Below the pieces are notes generated by a model. The model was given only the letters and a program-made list of their open reading frames with translations. It searched no databases and was not told where the DNA came from. The position numbers and the translations under genes are program-made. From Brachionus manjavacas (lineage: Eukaryota > Rotifera > Eurotatoria > Ploima > Brachionidae), in assembly GCA_019054805.1 (NCBI GenBank), contig JAHQIY010000003.1:9548001-9612000 (forward strand): 64,000 nucleotides of DNA. Direction: 5' to 3'. Below, in pieces: positions 1-10,299 of this stretch (position 1 is its first letter; every line of letters begins with the position of its first letter).

Positions 1-202
1 CATTTTCTTACTTTGAATTGGTTTGTAAAAAATTGTACAATATTGCACTGCTTACAAAACCTTTTTTGCACAAATAGAAAAAAAATATGAAGTCTTTACT
101 TTTTGTACTAAAATTTCACATTGCCTAAAAATGCGAATTTTTACTTTTTTTTTACGTAAATTCACGTAAAATCATTATGGCGTAGCAGTACTGTATAAAT
201 AA

Positions 203-1010
203 AAGATGCACCAGTAAATACATGCATTATATCATCTAAATATATCTTTGGCAAAGGCTGTAAAATATCCCTTAAGATGCAAAATGATAAATTTTTGAAA
301 ATAAAATTGTCGAGTATTTACCGACACCTTAGATAAATTGAATTCAAAAAATTAAAAATTTTTAGCTCTTAAGAAAAAATCGTTTAGTTTTTTTTTTATC
401 CTTTGAATTTTTTAACTTTTTTTCCTAAAATTCACAATTTCGAATCATCGAATTTATTCAAAATGAAAACGATTGATATTAGATATTAAAAAATTAACTT
501 TTAAATTAATTATTTTAAAGTTTAAGCATTCCATTTTAAATTGCAATTTTCTTTAATTAAGATAAAATTTTAAATTTACATCATTAGTAAACTATTTTAA
601 ACCAAAAAAAAATAAATCATTTTAATTTACATTTGCATTCATCTATGCTTAGAAGAGAAAATAAATTCCTTTTTTTTAATAAATTGAAAAAACAGACTCA
701 TAATTTAGATAAAGTTTATTTTGTGTCAATTTTATTAATTATATACAATTATAGCTTTAAAAAAGCAATTATGATCTTAAGAAAAAATTACGTTTAAATG
801 TATTTATTGACTTTAACGGTAAATTAAACAAAATAGAAGGTTTATTAAGTTTAAAGAAAGTTCAGAATAAAAATGAAACATAAATTGTCACAGAAGATTA
901 TGTCCATGTTTTTTTTTAATTTAATAAAAATAATTATTTTAATTTAATAGAGATAATTAAGTTGGGATTTTTCATTTTTAGATACTCTGGGTTGATTAAA
1001 TGATTATACT
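203..1010. repeat. Dispersed AT-rich repeat, copy 1
   Basis: This stretch is present a second time, in the same orientation, at about 55346-56335. Shared landmarks in order are a 'ggcaaaggctgtaaaatatc' segment, 'gagtatttaccgac', a stretch around 'catctatgcttagaagagaa', and near the end 'agatactctgggttga'. The copies differ by small indels and by an expanded segment before the last landmark in copy 2. I see no open frame, terminal inverted repeats or target duplication, so the class is unknown. The remainder of 1-1138 is plain AT-rich sequence. Confidence 0.75.
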
Positions 1011-1138
1011 CTGAAAAATAATTATGGAAAGAAATAGTGGTCGATTTTGGTTTATTTCGATTGAATAGATTGAAATTCCTGAATAAAATAAATTGATTAT
1101 TTTATAAATTTTTTATTAAAATATTTGGTAAATTTAAA

Positions 1139-1475
1139 AGTGTTGGATGCCGGCCAGGTGACCGGTCCTAAATACGGCCGGCCATGGACTGCCATTTTGA
1201 CCGGCCGTTTCAGATGTCCGGCCGCGGCCAAATTTTTTTTAAAAAAAAAAGCTCTTATTTTTTTTTGAAAATTAAAAAAATTTATTTAAAAAAATTTTTA
1301 TTCTGGCCGTATTTTAGAGCGGCAATTTTGGCAGCTAGCCGATTCAAAAAGCGACCGGTCCAAATGGCGGTCCATGGTCGTTTTTATGACCGGCTTAATT
1401 TTGGACCGGCCGTATTTTAATGGCCGAACATGTGGCCGCCAGATTTGGACCTCAAGTTGGCCGTCTGCCAACACT
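1139..1475. mobile_element. Non-autonomous hAT-like MITE, GC-rich
   Basis: A 337-bp insertion far richer in G and C than its surroundings. It starts AGTGTTGG and ends CCAACACT, and is flanked by an identical 8-bp direct repeat aatttaaa (1131-1138 and 1476-1483), the target duplication size of hAT elements; AGTGTTGG also resembles known hAT ends. The interior has many GGCCG/CCGGTC motifs in both orientations around an A/T-rich centre, giving a foldback structure. There is no transposase frame. An open frame over 1184-1420 is a by-product of the repeats. Confidence 0.8.
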
Positions 1476-2357
1476 AATTTAAAAATAACTATAATTGTTG
1501 CATGATTAAATAAAAATATTAATTGATTTTTTTAAATTGTTTTTATGTTATTTAACAATTTGATTAAATTAAATAAGACAGATTGAAGTAAAAAATGCAA
1601 AGTAAAATTAATTTGAAATTTAATTTGATCAAATTTCAAACTTGCTAAAAATTTATTTAAATGCGTAATTGATTGCACTGCAGATTTCAGAATTATTTAA
1701 GCTTCAAATGATATATTTTTAAATTGTAAAAAAGAGGGTAGCCGTCTGTAATCTTGCAATGATGAAATCACACATTTAAAATATTTTGAGCATTTTTGAA
1801 ATCTTGAAATTTGGTCATTAATTTCTATTGCCGTAAATATTCAAAATTGAAAAATTAAGCTCAAATTTTTTTATCATTTGTTGCTAAGCAAAACACGTTG
1901 GAAAATACCAAAATGTCAAAATAAAATGAATAAAATTTAAAAAAAAATGTAAAAATTTTTTATCATATCTTACAAAATTTAAATGAAATTTTAATCATGA
2001 ATTATAAATTTTTGGATTACATATCCATTTTATCTAATATTTTCTAGTTTTTTCGAGATTTTTCGAAAAGTTTTTTTTCAAATAGAATAATTTAGATTTT
2101 ATTTTATTTTTCTACTAAATATTTTCAAATAGAGTGAAAAAGGATTAAATTTTAAACTTTAAAAAATTATTTTAATTAAACATAGAAATAGCTTTATTGC
2201 AATAATTCATGTTATAACGCCGAAATATTTCTGAAAGTTTATTTTAAATAGAATAATTTTGATTAAAATATATTTGCTTTTTTTTTTTTAGTTTTTTTTT
2301 CACTTAATATATTCTCTCAAATTTATTTAGACTGTTACTTGAAAAAGACTTTCAAAA
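1476..2357. other. AT-rich intergenic region upstream of the 2.36-kb gene
   Basis: No gene or repeat is recognised. Two possible splice acceptors (pyrimidine tracts ending in tttag) lie at about 2290 and 2327-2329, just before the ATG at 2358, so the gene may have an untranslated or coding upstream exon. An in-frame TGA lies four codons before the ATG. Confidence 0.4.
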
Positions 2358-4487
2358 ATGGAACAAATAGAGCTGAGACTGAATTGCGAAAAATGGACAA
2401 AATATAAAAATTTAATAAATAAAAATGGTAATTTGGACTGTCCGGAATGTAACGGAAGACATTCAGTAAATGTGGAAGAAACTTTATCAATGCCAATTAA
2501 TACAGAAATAATAAAAAGAAAGCAAATAGAAATAGCTTTGGAAGAGTTAAATAATACAGATATCAGTAATGTAATAGATTATTATTTTATAAATTTACAA
2601 AATGAAATTGATCTTCATGCAGAACAACTCATGAAAAGAATAAATGATTATAGAATTGAGTCGATTAAAAAGGTTGAACAAAAAAAAATAGAAATTTTTA
2701 ACAATGCAAATGCTGATTTTAATAAATTAAATTTAGATAATTTTAATAAAGAAATAGAACTGGAAAATGATATTTTTAATAAGATCGAAATCGAGAATAA
2801 TTATATTAAAGAAATTGAAAAAAATAAGATATGTAATAAGAATATTATAAGTCAAATAAAAAAATACAAATTCCTAAAAAGAAGCCATTCTAATGAAATA
2901 GAAACAATTTTTGGGAATTTCATTGAGAGTCAACAAAATGAAAATTCAATAAACGTTATGTCAAACAACAACAATGGAGACGGCATAATTAATGAACGAG
3001 TTAATTTTTTACTAAAATTAGGCAAAAATTATAATGAAGAAGATGCAAAAAAAGAATTTGAAAGATTATCTGCCGAGATACTCAACGGAATTGAAAAAAA
3101 AATATCTGAAAGCATAAATAATATAGAATTGTATTTTACTGTTATTTATACTATTTATTCATCGCTTTGTAGATTTTCAATACCAAGCAAAATTGAAATT
3201 TTCGAGCAGCTTTCCACTAGAAGATCAAATTTTAAAAGCCCATTAATGCCTACAAACAATAGATTTGTAACAAATATTAATTTAAAACAAGCTATTAAAG
3301 AATTTAAAGTAATTAACAAAGAGGAATTTGAATTGCTATATGAAACATGCTGTGTAAATTTAATTGAAGCTATTGATTATATTAAGGAAAATATACAAAA
3401 ATACACAACTAATGAGTTGCTTTTTCATTTACGAAAAAAATATTTACTAAAATGGGATCCGGCTATTCCTATTAGATTAACTGATTTTAGAATTATTAAA
3501 ATGATAGAGAAAGATAAAAACACGCCAGACGAACAAGCAAAGTTATCTAGCCAGGCTTTTGCTGGATCTAGTGTGCTAAAACTAGAAAATTTATTAAAAA
3601 TGTACAAATTTCAAAAAAAGAGTCATTTAAATAAAAATTGGAACAATTCATCTAATTATTCAGAAAATGAGTTTTCTTTGGTGATAATAAATTATTTACG
3701 TTCAGAAATAGTTTCTAATAATGAATGGTATTTAGTGTTTGATGAATTAGAATTTCTAAAAAAAATAAATGAAATTAGTGACAGAATTAGCTTTAGAAAT
3801 GAACCAGATTATGAGCTAGTACAATCAATTAGTTTAGAATTAGAAAAACTGTTCGAGGAGTACAATAATGACTTAAATTTTTTTGATTTGGCATTGTCAA
3901 ATGAGCCCAAACAATGTGCCCATGTCATTATATTTAAAAAGCTGTTCTTATTATACTCAAATTTAAAAATTGAAAAAGCAATAATTGAAAAGAATGAATG
4001 GAAACAAAAAGAAGATTCATTGTGTAAATATTTTGTTTCTCAATTAGCACCTGATCAAAACAAAGATCAAGAAAATGCAAAGCAATATTTAAGACTTTTC
4101 TCTGAAATAATTGAAAACGAACTTGTAAATAAGTGCAATACATTAATAAGTAGTGAAATAGAAAGAATTGAAAAAAACTTTACAAGATTGAAAATCCTAG
4201 GAAATACCGACTCAACCTTAAGTTCGTTAAGCCGAGAAAAATTGTTGTCATATGTTTTAGAACCAACAAATTTATTACTAAATGACTTCCAAATCGTATG
4301 GAATGATTTTGAAGCAAACATTAATCAAGAAATATTTTTAATACAAAGTAAATTATCCAAAAACTTTGATTTACTTAAAGCATACTTGCAAACTATAAAC
4401 AATCATTTATTGAAACATAAAAATTCATTTGATTCATTCAGGGCAAACGTCATGTTTAGATTAGTAAATGATAATTGTTCCATATGA
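2358..4487 (+). CDS. Long coiled-coil protein with half RING-like motif, possibly truncated
   Basis: A 709-codon frame, the longest cellular frame in the window. I do not recognise the protein as a named gene. Near residues 27-50 it has C-P-E-C followed by G-R-H and a spacer ending in P-I-N, which resembles the second half of a TRIM-type RING finger (final Cys pair, then the proline/asparagine segment before the coiled coil). The first Cys/His half is absent, so the N-terminus may be in an upstream exon or lost. The rest is rich in Glu, Lys, Asn and Ile and looks like helix and coiled coil throughout. The stop at 4485-4487 lies at the left edge of a 317-bp MITE, and an open frame continues on the far side (4802-5569). 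I infer that the two were one protein of about 960 residues. Confidence 0.65.
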   Translation: MEQIELRLNCEKWTKYKNLINKNGNLDCPECNGRHSVNVEETLSMPINTEIIKRKQIEIALEELNNTDISNVIDYYFINLQNEIDLHAEQLMKRINDYRIESIKKVEQKKIEIFNNANADFNKLNLDNFNKEIELENDIFNKIEIENNYIKEIEKNKICNKNIISQIKKYKFLKRSHSNEIETIFGNFIESQQNENSINVMSNNNNGDGIINERVNFLLKLGKNYNEEDAKKEFERLSAEILNGIEKKISESINNIELYFTVIYTIYSSLCRFSIPSKIEIFEQLSTRRSNFKSPLMPTNNRFVTNINLKQAIKEFKVINKEEFELLYETCCVNLIEAIDYIKENIQKYTTNELLFHLRKKYLLKWDPAIPIRLTDFRIIKMIEKDKNTPDEQAKLSSQAFAGSSVLKLENLLKMYKFQKKSHLNKNWNNSSNYSENEFSLVIINYLRSEIVSNNEWYLVFDELEFLKKINEISDRISFRNEPDYELVQSISLELEKLFEEYNNDLNFFDLALSNEPKQCAHVIIFKKLFLLYSNLKIEKAIIEKNEWKQKEDSLCKYFVSQLAPDQNKDQENAKQYLRLFSEIIENELVNKCNTLISSEIERIEKNFTRLKILGNTDSTLSSLSREKLLSYVLEPTNLLLNDFQIVWNDFEANINQEIFLIQSKLSKNFDLLKAYLQTINNHLLKHKNSFDSFRANVMFRLVNDNCSI

Positions 4488-4801
4488 AGATTTTGCGGAC
4501 AGATTTAGCATTCTATTATTTGTTAGTTGATTAATGTTATAAAAAAGGAATGTCAGTCTTAATTGGTAAATAAGTACGCCTGGACATGAGAAAATTCAAT
4601 CAATTAATCAATTAAGCTTTTTACTTTTATTAATTATCAAGAATTATTCTTAAAATTTTTTTTTAAAATGGCTGTATAAACATGTTCAATAAAAACTTTA
4701 ATCCAATTATTTTTCTACTCATGAAAAACTCTAAACATTCTGCATACAATTATAATAAATTAAAAAATTTCTATGTCCAAAATTACATGTAAAAATCTTC
4801 A
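4485..4801. mobile_element. 317-bp TA-flanked MITE (Tc1/mariner-like)
   Basis: Inverted ends TGAAGATTTT...AAAATCTTCA are flanked by TA on both sides (4483-4484 and 4802-4803). Including the TA bases the inverted repeat is 14 bp (4481-4494 against 4792-4805). The TA duplication suggests Tc1/mariner-type mobility. It contains no open frame. It sits exactly between two coding frames and supplies the TGA that ends the first, so it probably disrupts the gene, or was inserted into an already broken one, because the frames on the two sides are offset by one base. Confidence 0.65.
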
Positions 4802-5569
4802 TATGCAAATGTCGATTTGAGTTGTAATGAAATAAACAACAGTTGTTATTTAAAAGGCCTGTGTGCAAGTATTTTATTGTTTGATTGTTTGACGTCGAGT
4901 CCTGTTGTAGAAAAATACAGTGTTGAAAATGAAACCTTTGAATTGGATGCTGGTGTTAAAGATATTTTCATGCAAATAAGACCTTACATAAATGATGATC
5001 TAAGAAATTTTCTTTCATCTATAGAACCTCTTTTGTCAAAAATATCGATTGATTTCATTGATTTACTGTTAAAAAATATTGTTGAACAAATCGATGCAAA
5101 TAAAAATAAATTTTTGTCAAAAAAACATACATTCGTTAGTTTAGGCTATAGCAAAGATAAATATACTAATCGTATCAAAGGATGTGGAACTTGCTGTCCT
5201 TGTTGTGGTCGCCCCTGTGACGCTGAACATTTTAAGGTTCGTACTGAAATTGGTTCCGAAACAAACAGACATAAATGCAATAGAGGTCATCATTTTAGAG
5301 GATTTAATGGTTTCAAATTGGAGCATTCTAATTTACCATCATTTAAAATATGCGAGACTATGAAAGATAGTGATTATTTAAGGCTGAATCAAAATTTTTA
5401 TCAATGGAATGATTTTAAAAAGCTTTATCCAGAATGGGATTTTGATTCGACAGGAAGCCCTATAGATTGGGAAAATAAATGTACTTATATATGGTCTATA
5501 ATTGGCGAAGAATTATGTAAAAAGTTTAGCATGACTTATTCTAGCGTTACATATAAAATAGAACAATAA
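4802..5569 (+). CDS. Cys/His-rich C-terminal part of the interrupted gene
   Basis: An open frame of 256 codons with no ATG near its start, which supports it being a 3' part rather than a gene of its own. The first half is helical. Around nucleotides 5180-5300 is a dense metal-binding-like block: C-G-T-C-C-P-C-C-G-R-P-C-D, then H-K-C-N-R-G-H-H. It is followed by an aromatic-rich tail with Y-Q-W-N-D and several W-D pairs. The layout recalls the Cys/His block at the C-termini of very large interferon-inducible GTPase/URGCP-like proteins, but I cannot confirm that, and no GTPase motif is present. The region after the stop shows only AT-rich DNA until the repeat at 5784. Confidence 0.5.
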   Translation, partial: YANVDLSCNEINNSCYLKGLCASILLFDCLTSSPVVEKYSVENETFELDAGVKDIFMQIRPYINDDLRNFLSSIEPLLSKISIDFIDLLLKNIVEQIDANKNKFLSKKHTFVSLGYSKDKYTNRIKGCGTCCPCCGRPCDAEHFKVRTEIGSETNRHKCNRGHHFRGFNGFKLEHSNLPSFKICETMKDSDYLRLNQNFYQWNDFKKLYPEWDFDSTGSPIDWENKCTYIWSIIGEELCKKFSMTYSSVTYKIEQ

Positions 5570-5783
5570 AACCGATGAACCGATTCATTTCACACAAGAG
5601 ATTGCCTGAGATTAAAAAAAAAATTATTTTCAAAACATTTTATTAAATTTTTTTAGCTTTATGAATTTAGTAAATCTTAATTTATTAGTTTTTTATCCAG
5701 CTTGCAGAATTATTATTTGATTAAGTAAAAGTTTTTTCTTTAATATTTTAGTCTTATAAAAACCTTTTCTGACTTTACAAATC

Positions 5784-6449
5784 GTTTTGAAAATTGTCGA
5801 TTAATTTTTTTTTTCTAGGATTACTAATATAAAATTAATTATTTAATTATGATTTATCTTTTAGATGTTAGAAAATTTGATCGAATCTTACATCAAAGGT
5901 TTTCAAATAGAAATTTCTATGCAGAATCTTTAATCATTTATTGATCAATATTTTAATTATCCTTAAGAACTTAAAAAAAAAACATTGTATCATGTTTTTC
6001 ATTTTATTTTTCACATAACTTAACTAACAGAACAGTATGAATCATGTGACTCAAATCAAGTCTTTTTTTTAACTTAACAAATCTACCCTTCCCATTGGGC
6101 CGAAAGGTACGACTAAGCTCCGTTCCAAACTGCCTGGGTTTCTCCCAAACTATATTTCTAATAGAATAAATAAAAAATTTATTGATCAAAAGTGAATAAA
6201 GAAAAATCAATCCTTAGGAGTAAATGATAATTATCGTGCGATAACTGATAATCAATCAATATCAAGGACTAGTAAAAATAGGAATCAATTTTTGGGTTTT
6301 TTATAAATTAATCGAAAATTCAAAGTGGAATAATGAAATGGAAAACATTATTTGCAATAAAAACCATAAATCGAAAGGTCGATATTAATGAACTAAAAAT
6401 AATCATTAAGCTATTCTTAATCTCAATTCTTTAGTTTTGATTTTTTGCC
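5784..6449. repeat. 666-bp repeat, copy 1
   Basis: Almost identical to 43220-43886 in the same orientation, with a few single-base differences and indels. The shared segment begins gttttgaaaattgtcg and ends gattttttgcc. A moderately GC-richer stretch lies near 6087-6150. Beyond the right edge the two copies diverge abruptly: here into AT-rich DNA, there into a GC-richer open frame. It could be a solo LTR or an untranslated end of an unidentified retroelement. No clear target duplication is seen. Confidence 0.75.
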
Positions 6450-6846
6450 ATATTTAAACTTAAAAATTTTAGATTTTTCTATTAGTTTTACTCGAGATTA
6501 TTGAATCTTTCGAATTTTGATTATTGAATTTTTTGATTATTGAATCTCGAGATTTTTATACTAAGAGCATAAAGTATAAAAAGGCAAAAATTAAAAATAA
6601 TGCAAAGAAACATTAAATTTCAATAATCGTTTTAAATTGTTTCTAAATTTATTTTATTTTTAACATACGCTGATCATAAAGGAGACGGCTAAAATTTTGT
6701 CAATTTTAAAGTCTTTGATGAGCTTTCGGAATCTGGGTCGATTAAATTATAAAATTAAGGAAAGATATCAAAATTCATTTTTGAATTCTAAAAAAGTCAA
6801 TCTTTGTTAGTTTATAGAAATCAAAGACAAATGATCTAAATGATAA
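6450..6846. other. AT-rich spacer before the LINE
   Basis: No gene recognised. The 5' end of the following LINE should lie here or just downstream, but no second copy is available to fix it. Confidence 0.4.
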
Positions 6847-7533
6847 GAAAGTGTACATCATAATTTACTTAATTTGAAGTTTGACGCTTTGAAGAAGGCA
6901 TTTGAGGACCAGCTAAATGCACTTACAGTTAGAGTGGAAGTGTTAGAAAGAGAAAAAGCAGCCCTAGAGGCAAAAGTAGTAGTACTGGAGAATTCGTCAA
7001 AGAATAACGTCCAGTCGAAACTGTTTAGTGATCTTTTTAAAGTGGGAAGAAAAAATGATGAAGTTGAAATGAACATATTAAATGCCTTAAAAATAGAACA
7101 CGCGATTTCAGATAAGAAGGAGAAAAATATAATAATATCTGGTACAACATTTAGTGATGAAATCGAAGACAAGTCATTGGTCGAGGAAATATTTAATGAA
7201 ATCAACGTTGAAAAAAATAAAATAAAATTTGTTAAAAGATTAAACAATAAAGATGGTTCGAAAGATAAAACGCCGATTTTGGTAGAACTTGAAAAAAACG
7301 ATGATAGAGTGGTTGTGCTTAAAGGCGCTAAGAAATTAAAGGAATCTGCTAAATTTAGTACCACTTTCATCGGTCCTGATTTAACTCCTAGTGAGAGAGC
7401 TCTAAACAGATCTCTGGTATTGAAGAGAAAAGAATTAAATGCTAAGTTATCTAAAGAGGATGACTTCAGATATGGTATTAGGGGTAATCAAGTGGTAAAG
7501 ATAAAGGGGCGGATTGTTGACGAACAACACTGA
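6847..7533 (+). CDS. LINE ORF1 protein, coiled coil plus nucleic-acid-binding domain
   Basis: A frame of about 228 codons, open from 6847 with no early ATG, so the start is lost, noncanonical or upstream of a truncation. The N-terminal third has the E/K/L/V heptads of a coiled coil. The middle reads K-N-I-I-I-S-G followed by a hydrophobic and charged segment and P-D-L-T-P-S-E-R, the arrangement of ORF1 proteins of animal CR1/Jockey-type LINEs, whose RNA-binding domain often has an RRM-like fold. It ends with a TGA (7531-7533) in the same frame as ORF2, and no other stop separates the two. It probably packages the element RNA. Confidence 0.7.
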   Translation, partial: ESVHHNLLNLKFDALKKAFEDQLNALTVRVEVLEREKAALEAKVVVLENSSKNNVQSKLFSDLFKVGRKNDEVEMNILNALKIEHAISDKKEKNIIISGTTFSDEIEDKSLVEEIFNEINVEKNKIKFVKRLNNKDGSKDKTPILVELEKNDDRVVVLKGAKKLKESAKFSTTFIGPDLTPSERALNRSLVLKRKELNAKLSKEDDFRYGIRGNQVVKIKGRIVDEQH

Positions 7534-7755
7534 AGTAAAATCGGACTCTCAAATTCACAAAATAATATAAACAAACTTAATAATACACACAATAATAATA
7601 ACAATATTTCAAATTCACATAATAATAATCAAATCAACAATAAAGAATTTGATGAATCGTTTTCTAGTTCAAAAAAAAACAAAAATAGAAATCTAAAGTC
7701 AAGTAAATACAATGAAATAGTATTTTTAAATTTTTGGTACACAAATGCTACATCG
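7534..7755 (+). other. Stop-free Asn-rich linker between LINE ORF1 and ORF2
   Basis: Seventy-four codons in the same frame as both neighbours, rich in Asn (repeated aat/aac codons). Its end already resembles the start of an APE endonuclease domain (F-W-Y-T-N-A-T-S-L). Real ORF2 translation must therefore begin upstream of 7756, or be reached by reading through the TGA at 7531. Confidence 0.6.
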
Positions 7756-10299
7756 TTGGATAACAAAATGCACGAACTAATATCGAACGTAAAAGCTGAT
7801 GATTCGGATATAATTTTGGTCACAGAAACTTGGTTTAGAGACTCGTCCATTTGCAATATACCGAACTATAACATATTTAGAAATGATCGAGGATCTAGAG
7901 GTGGTGGAGTTTGTATATATGTGAAAAATGTGTTTACAGTTTCTGAAGTGACTGATGGTTATTTTGGGCAAAAAGATTTGGAACAGGTTTGGTGTGTGCT
8001 AGATTTAGATGGTCAAAAAATTTTAATTGGTTGTTTGTACAGACCCCCAAATTATTCAGTAACAAATAGTGATAAATTAACCGAACTGATTCAGGATGCA
8101 AGCAGGCTCGTCTTTGAAAATAAATATGATTGTTTGGTAATAGCTGGTGACTTCAATTATCCTAATATTAAATGGAAAAACTCGACTATTGATCAGGAAA
8201 ATAATCTATCTGCAATTAAATTTTTAAATATGTTGGATGATTGCTTTTTGGCTCAGATTGTTGATAAACCGACGTTCCAGAGAAATGATCTTAATGAGAC
8301 TAATATATTAGATCTAGTTATTTTAGATGACCCCTCTAGAGTACTCGATTTTGAATATAAACCTCAGCTTGGTGATAAATCACAGGGTCATCATATTTTA
8401 ACGTGGAAATATACCGTGAATCGATTGCAAAAACAAATGTTTGATAGTAGAAAATTAAATTACAAAAGAGGTGATTATAATAAATTAAACGATCTTATTA
8501 ATGAAATAACATGGTCTGAGATATTTATGAACAAATCAATTGATGAATGCTATAATTCTTTCCTCAGGGAAATTGATAAATTATCTCAACTATGTATTCC
8601 GAAATTCCGAAAAGTAAAAGATGGTAAATTATGGATGAATGGAGACTTAAGACTCTTAATTAATGATAAAAATAAATTATGGAAGAAATATATTTGTTCT
8701 GGTAAAGATTCAAGAGTCCTTCTAGAATATAATGCAAAAAAGAAGTTAACAAATCAACAAATTAAACAAGCTATAAAAAAATTTGAAGATAAAATTATCA
8801 GCAGTTGTAAAAAGAATCCGAAGATGTTCTATGCTTATGTCAATAGTAGACGTATAGTAAAAGATAATTTAAAAGCTATTAAAAACAAGGATGGTGAGAT
8901 AAGCAATGACTTAGAAGAGATTTGCGAAATTTTAAACGAACAATTTCACAAAGTTTTTGTAAACGACCAAACGGAAATGCAAGCGACTCTCAAACAGAGG
9001 ACAAACTTATTATTTTCGATTGAACCCTTTGATACTTTTTCAATAAAAAACGTAAGTGAAAAGTTAAATAAATTAAACGTAACAAAGACTATGGGTGGTG
9101 ATAAAGTTAGTCCATACATACTAAAGAATTTACAAAATTCGATATCAATACCACTTTCAGAATTATTTATTAAGTCTTTTAATCGATCTGAATTGCCGAA
9201 TGCTTGGCTTGAAGCCAATCTTACGCCTTTATACAAGAAAGGTAGCAAGTTAGAACCTTCAAACTATAGACCTGTCTCTTTGACCTCTATCGTTTGTAAG
9301 ATAATGGAAAGTCTAATCAAAGATAAGTTACTAAGCTACTTTACAGAGAATAAACTTATTTATAAATATCAACATGGCTTCGTTCCAAATAAGAGCTGCA
9401 CCACTAATTTGTTAGAAACCGTCGATTATGTATCAGAAATGTTGCATAGAAAAGAACCAGTTGATATAATCTATTTGGACTTTGCCAAAGCTTTTGACAA
9501 GGTTCCTCACTCTAGACTAATACATAAGCTTTTGAAATATGGTATTGATGAGCAAACAGTTAGTTGGATTAAAGCGTTTCTAAATAATAGAAGACAAAGA
9601 GTTATTCTTGGCGAATGTGTATCGAGCTGGCGCCCTGTTTTAAGTGGTGTTCCCCAAGGGTCCGTCTTAGGTCCATTGCTTTTTGTAATATTTATAAACG
9701 ACATGCCAGATGATATAAAGTGTATATGTGAATTATTTGCGGATGATACTAAACTTATGTCGATAGTAAATAATCCTGAGTCTAAGGTAAAACTACAAAA
9801 CGATCTAGATAGATTAAATAAATGGGTATCAGATTGGTTAATGGACTTAAATGAGGAAAAATGTCTAGTGATGCATTTAGGAAAGAATAATCCTAAATAT
9901 GAATATTTTTTAAACGACAATCAGAAGCTAAACGTAACAGAAGAAGAACGAGATTTAGGTATTCTATTTACAAATGATCTAAAATGGAACAAGCAGGTTA
10001 ATACATCAGTAAATAAAGCGAATAAAATTCTTGGTATGGTTAAAAGGACCTTCAAGTTCCAAAATATCGAATCGATTAAGAAATTATATACATCACTTGT
10101 GAGACCGCATCTAGAATATGCAATACAGGTATGGAACCCTTATTTGAGAAAAGATATTGATAAGATTGAATCGGTTCAAAGACGAGCTACGAAAATGATA
10201 AACTCAATTAAACATTTAGAGTACGAAAGTAGACTTGAAGTGATTGGACTATCAACTCTTGAAACAAGAAGATTGAGGAGACTTAATTCAACAGTTTAA
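7756..10299 (+). CDS. LINE ORF2: APE endonuclease and reverse transcriptase
   Basis: 848 codons counting the stop. The APE-type endonuclease occupies about residues 1-220: T-E-T-W at E24, R-G-G-G-V, Y-R-P-P-N, G-D-F-N-Y-P, and a final histidine block (Q-G-H-H-I). The reverse transcriptase runs from about residue 480: N-Y-R-P-V-S-L-T-S, Y-L-D-F-A-K-A-F-D-K-V-P-H, S-G-V-P-Q-G-S-V-L-G-P and the catalytic F-A-D-D at residues 661-664. The thumb contains the usual R-P-H-L-E-Y-A. All catalytic residues that I can identify are present. Translation as written ends at 10299 after a single-base frameshift near 10275; the missing C-terminus continues in another frame to 10612. The enzyme nicks target DNA and copies the element RNA in place. 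Confidence 0.88.
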   Translation: MDNKMHELISNVKADDSDIILVTETWFRDSSICNIPNYNIFRNDRGSRGGGVCIYVKNVFTVSEVTDGYFGQKDLEQVWCVLDLDGQKILIGCLYRPPNYSVTNSDKLTELIQDASRLVFENKYDCLVIAGDFNYPNIKWKNSTIDQENNLSAIKFLNMLDDCFLAQIVDKPTFQRNDLNETNILDLVILDDPSRVLDFEYKPQLGDKSQGHHILTWKYTVNRLQKQMFDSRKLNYKRGDYNKLNDLINEITWSEIFMNKSIDECYNSFLREIDKLSQLCIPKFRKVKDGKLWMNGDLRLLINDKNKLWKKYICSGKDSRVLLEYNAKKKLTNQQIKQAIKKFEDKIISSCKKNPKMFYAYVNSRRIVKDNLKAIKNKDGEISNDLEEICEILNEQFHKVFVNDQTEMQATLKQRTNLLFSIEPFDTFSIKNVSEKLNKLNVTKTMGGDKVSPYILKNLQNSISIPLSELFIKSFNRSELPNAWLEANLTPLYKKGSKLEPSNYRPVSLTSIVCKIMESLIKDKLLSYFTENKLIYKYQHGFVPNKSCTTNLLETVDYVSEMLHRKEPVDIIYLDFAKAFDKVPHSRLIHKLLKYGIDEQTVSWIKAFLNNRRQRVILGECVSSWRPVLSGVPQGSVLGPLLFVIFINDMPDDIKCICELFADDTKLMSIVNNPESKVKLQNDLDRLNKWVSDWLMDLNEEKCLVMHLGKNNPKYEYFLNDNQKLNVTEEERDLGILFTNDLKWNKQVNTSVNKANKILGMVKRTFKFQNIESIKKLYTSLVRPHLEYAIQVWNPYLRKDIDKIESVQRRATKMINSIKHLEYESRLEVIGLSTLETRRLRRLNSTV

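Noticed and set aside
6858-7370. 170-codon minus-strand frame over LINE ORF1
   Set aside because: Ser/Phe-rich antisense image of the coiled-coil coding sequence; the sense frame carries recognisable ORF1 motifs.
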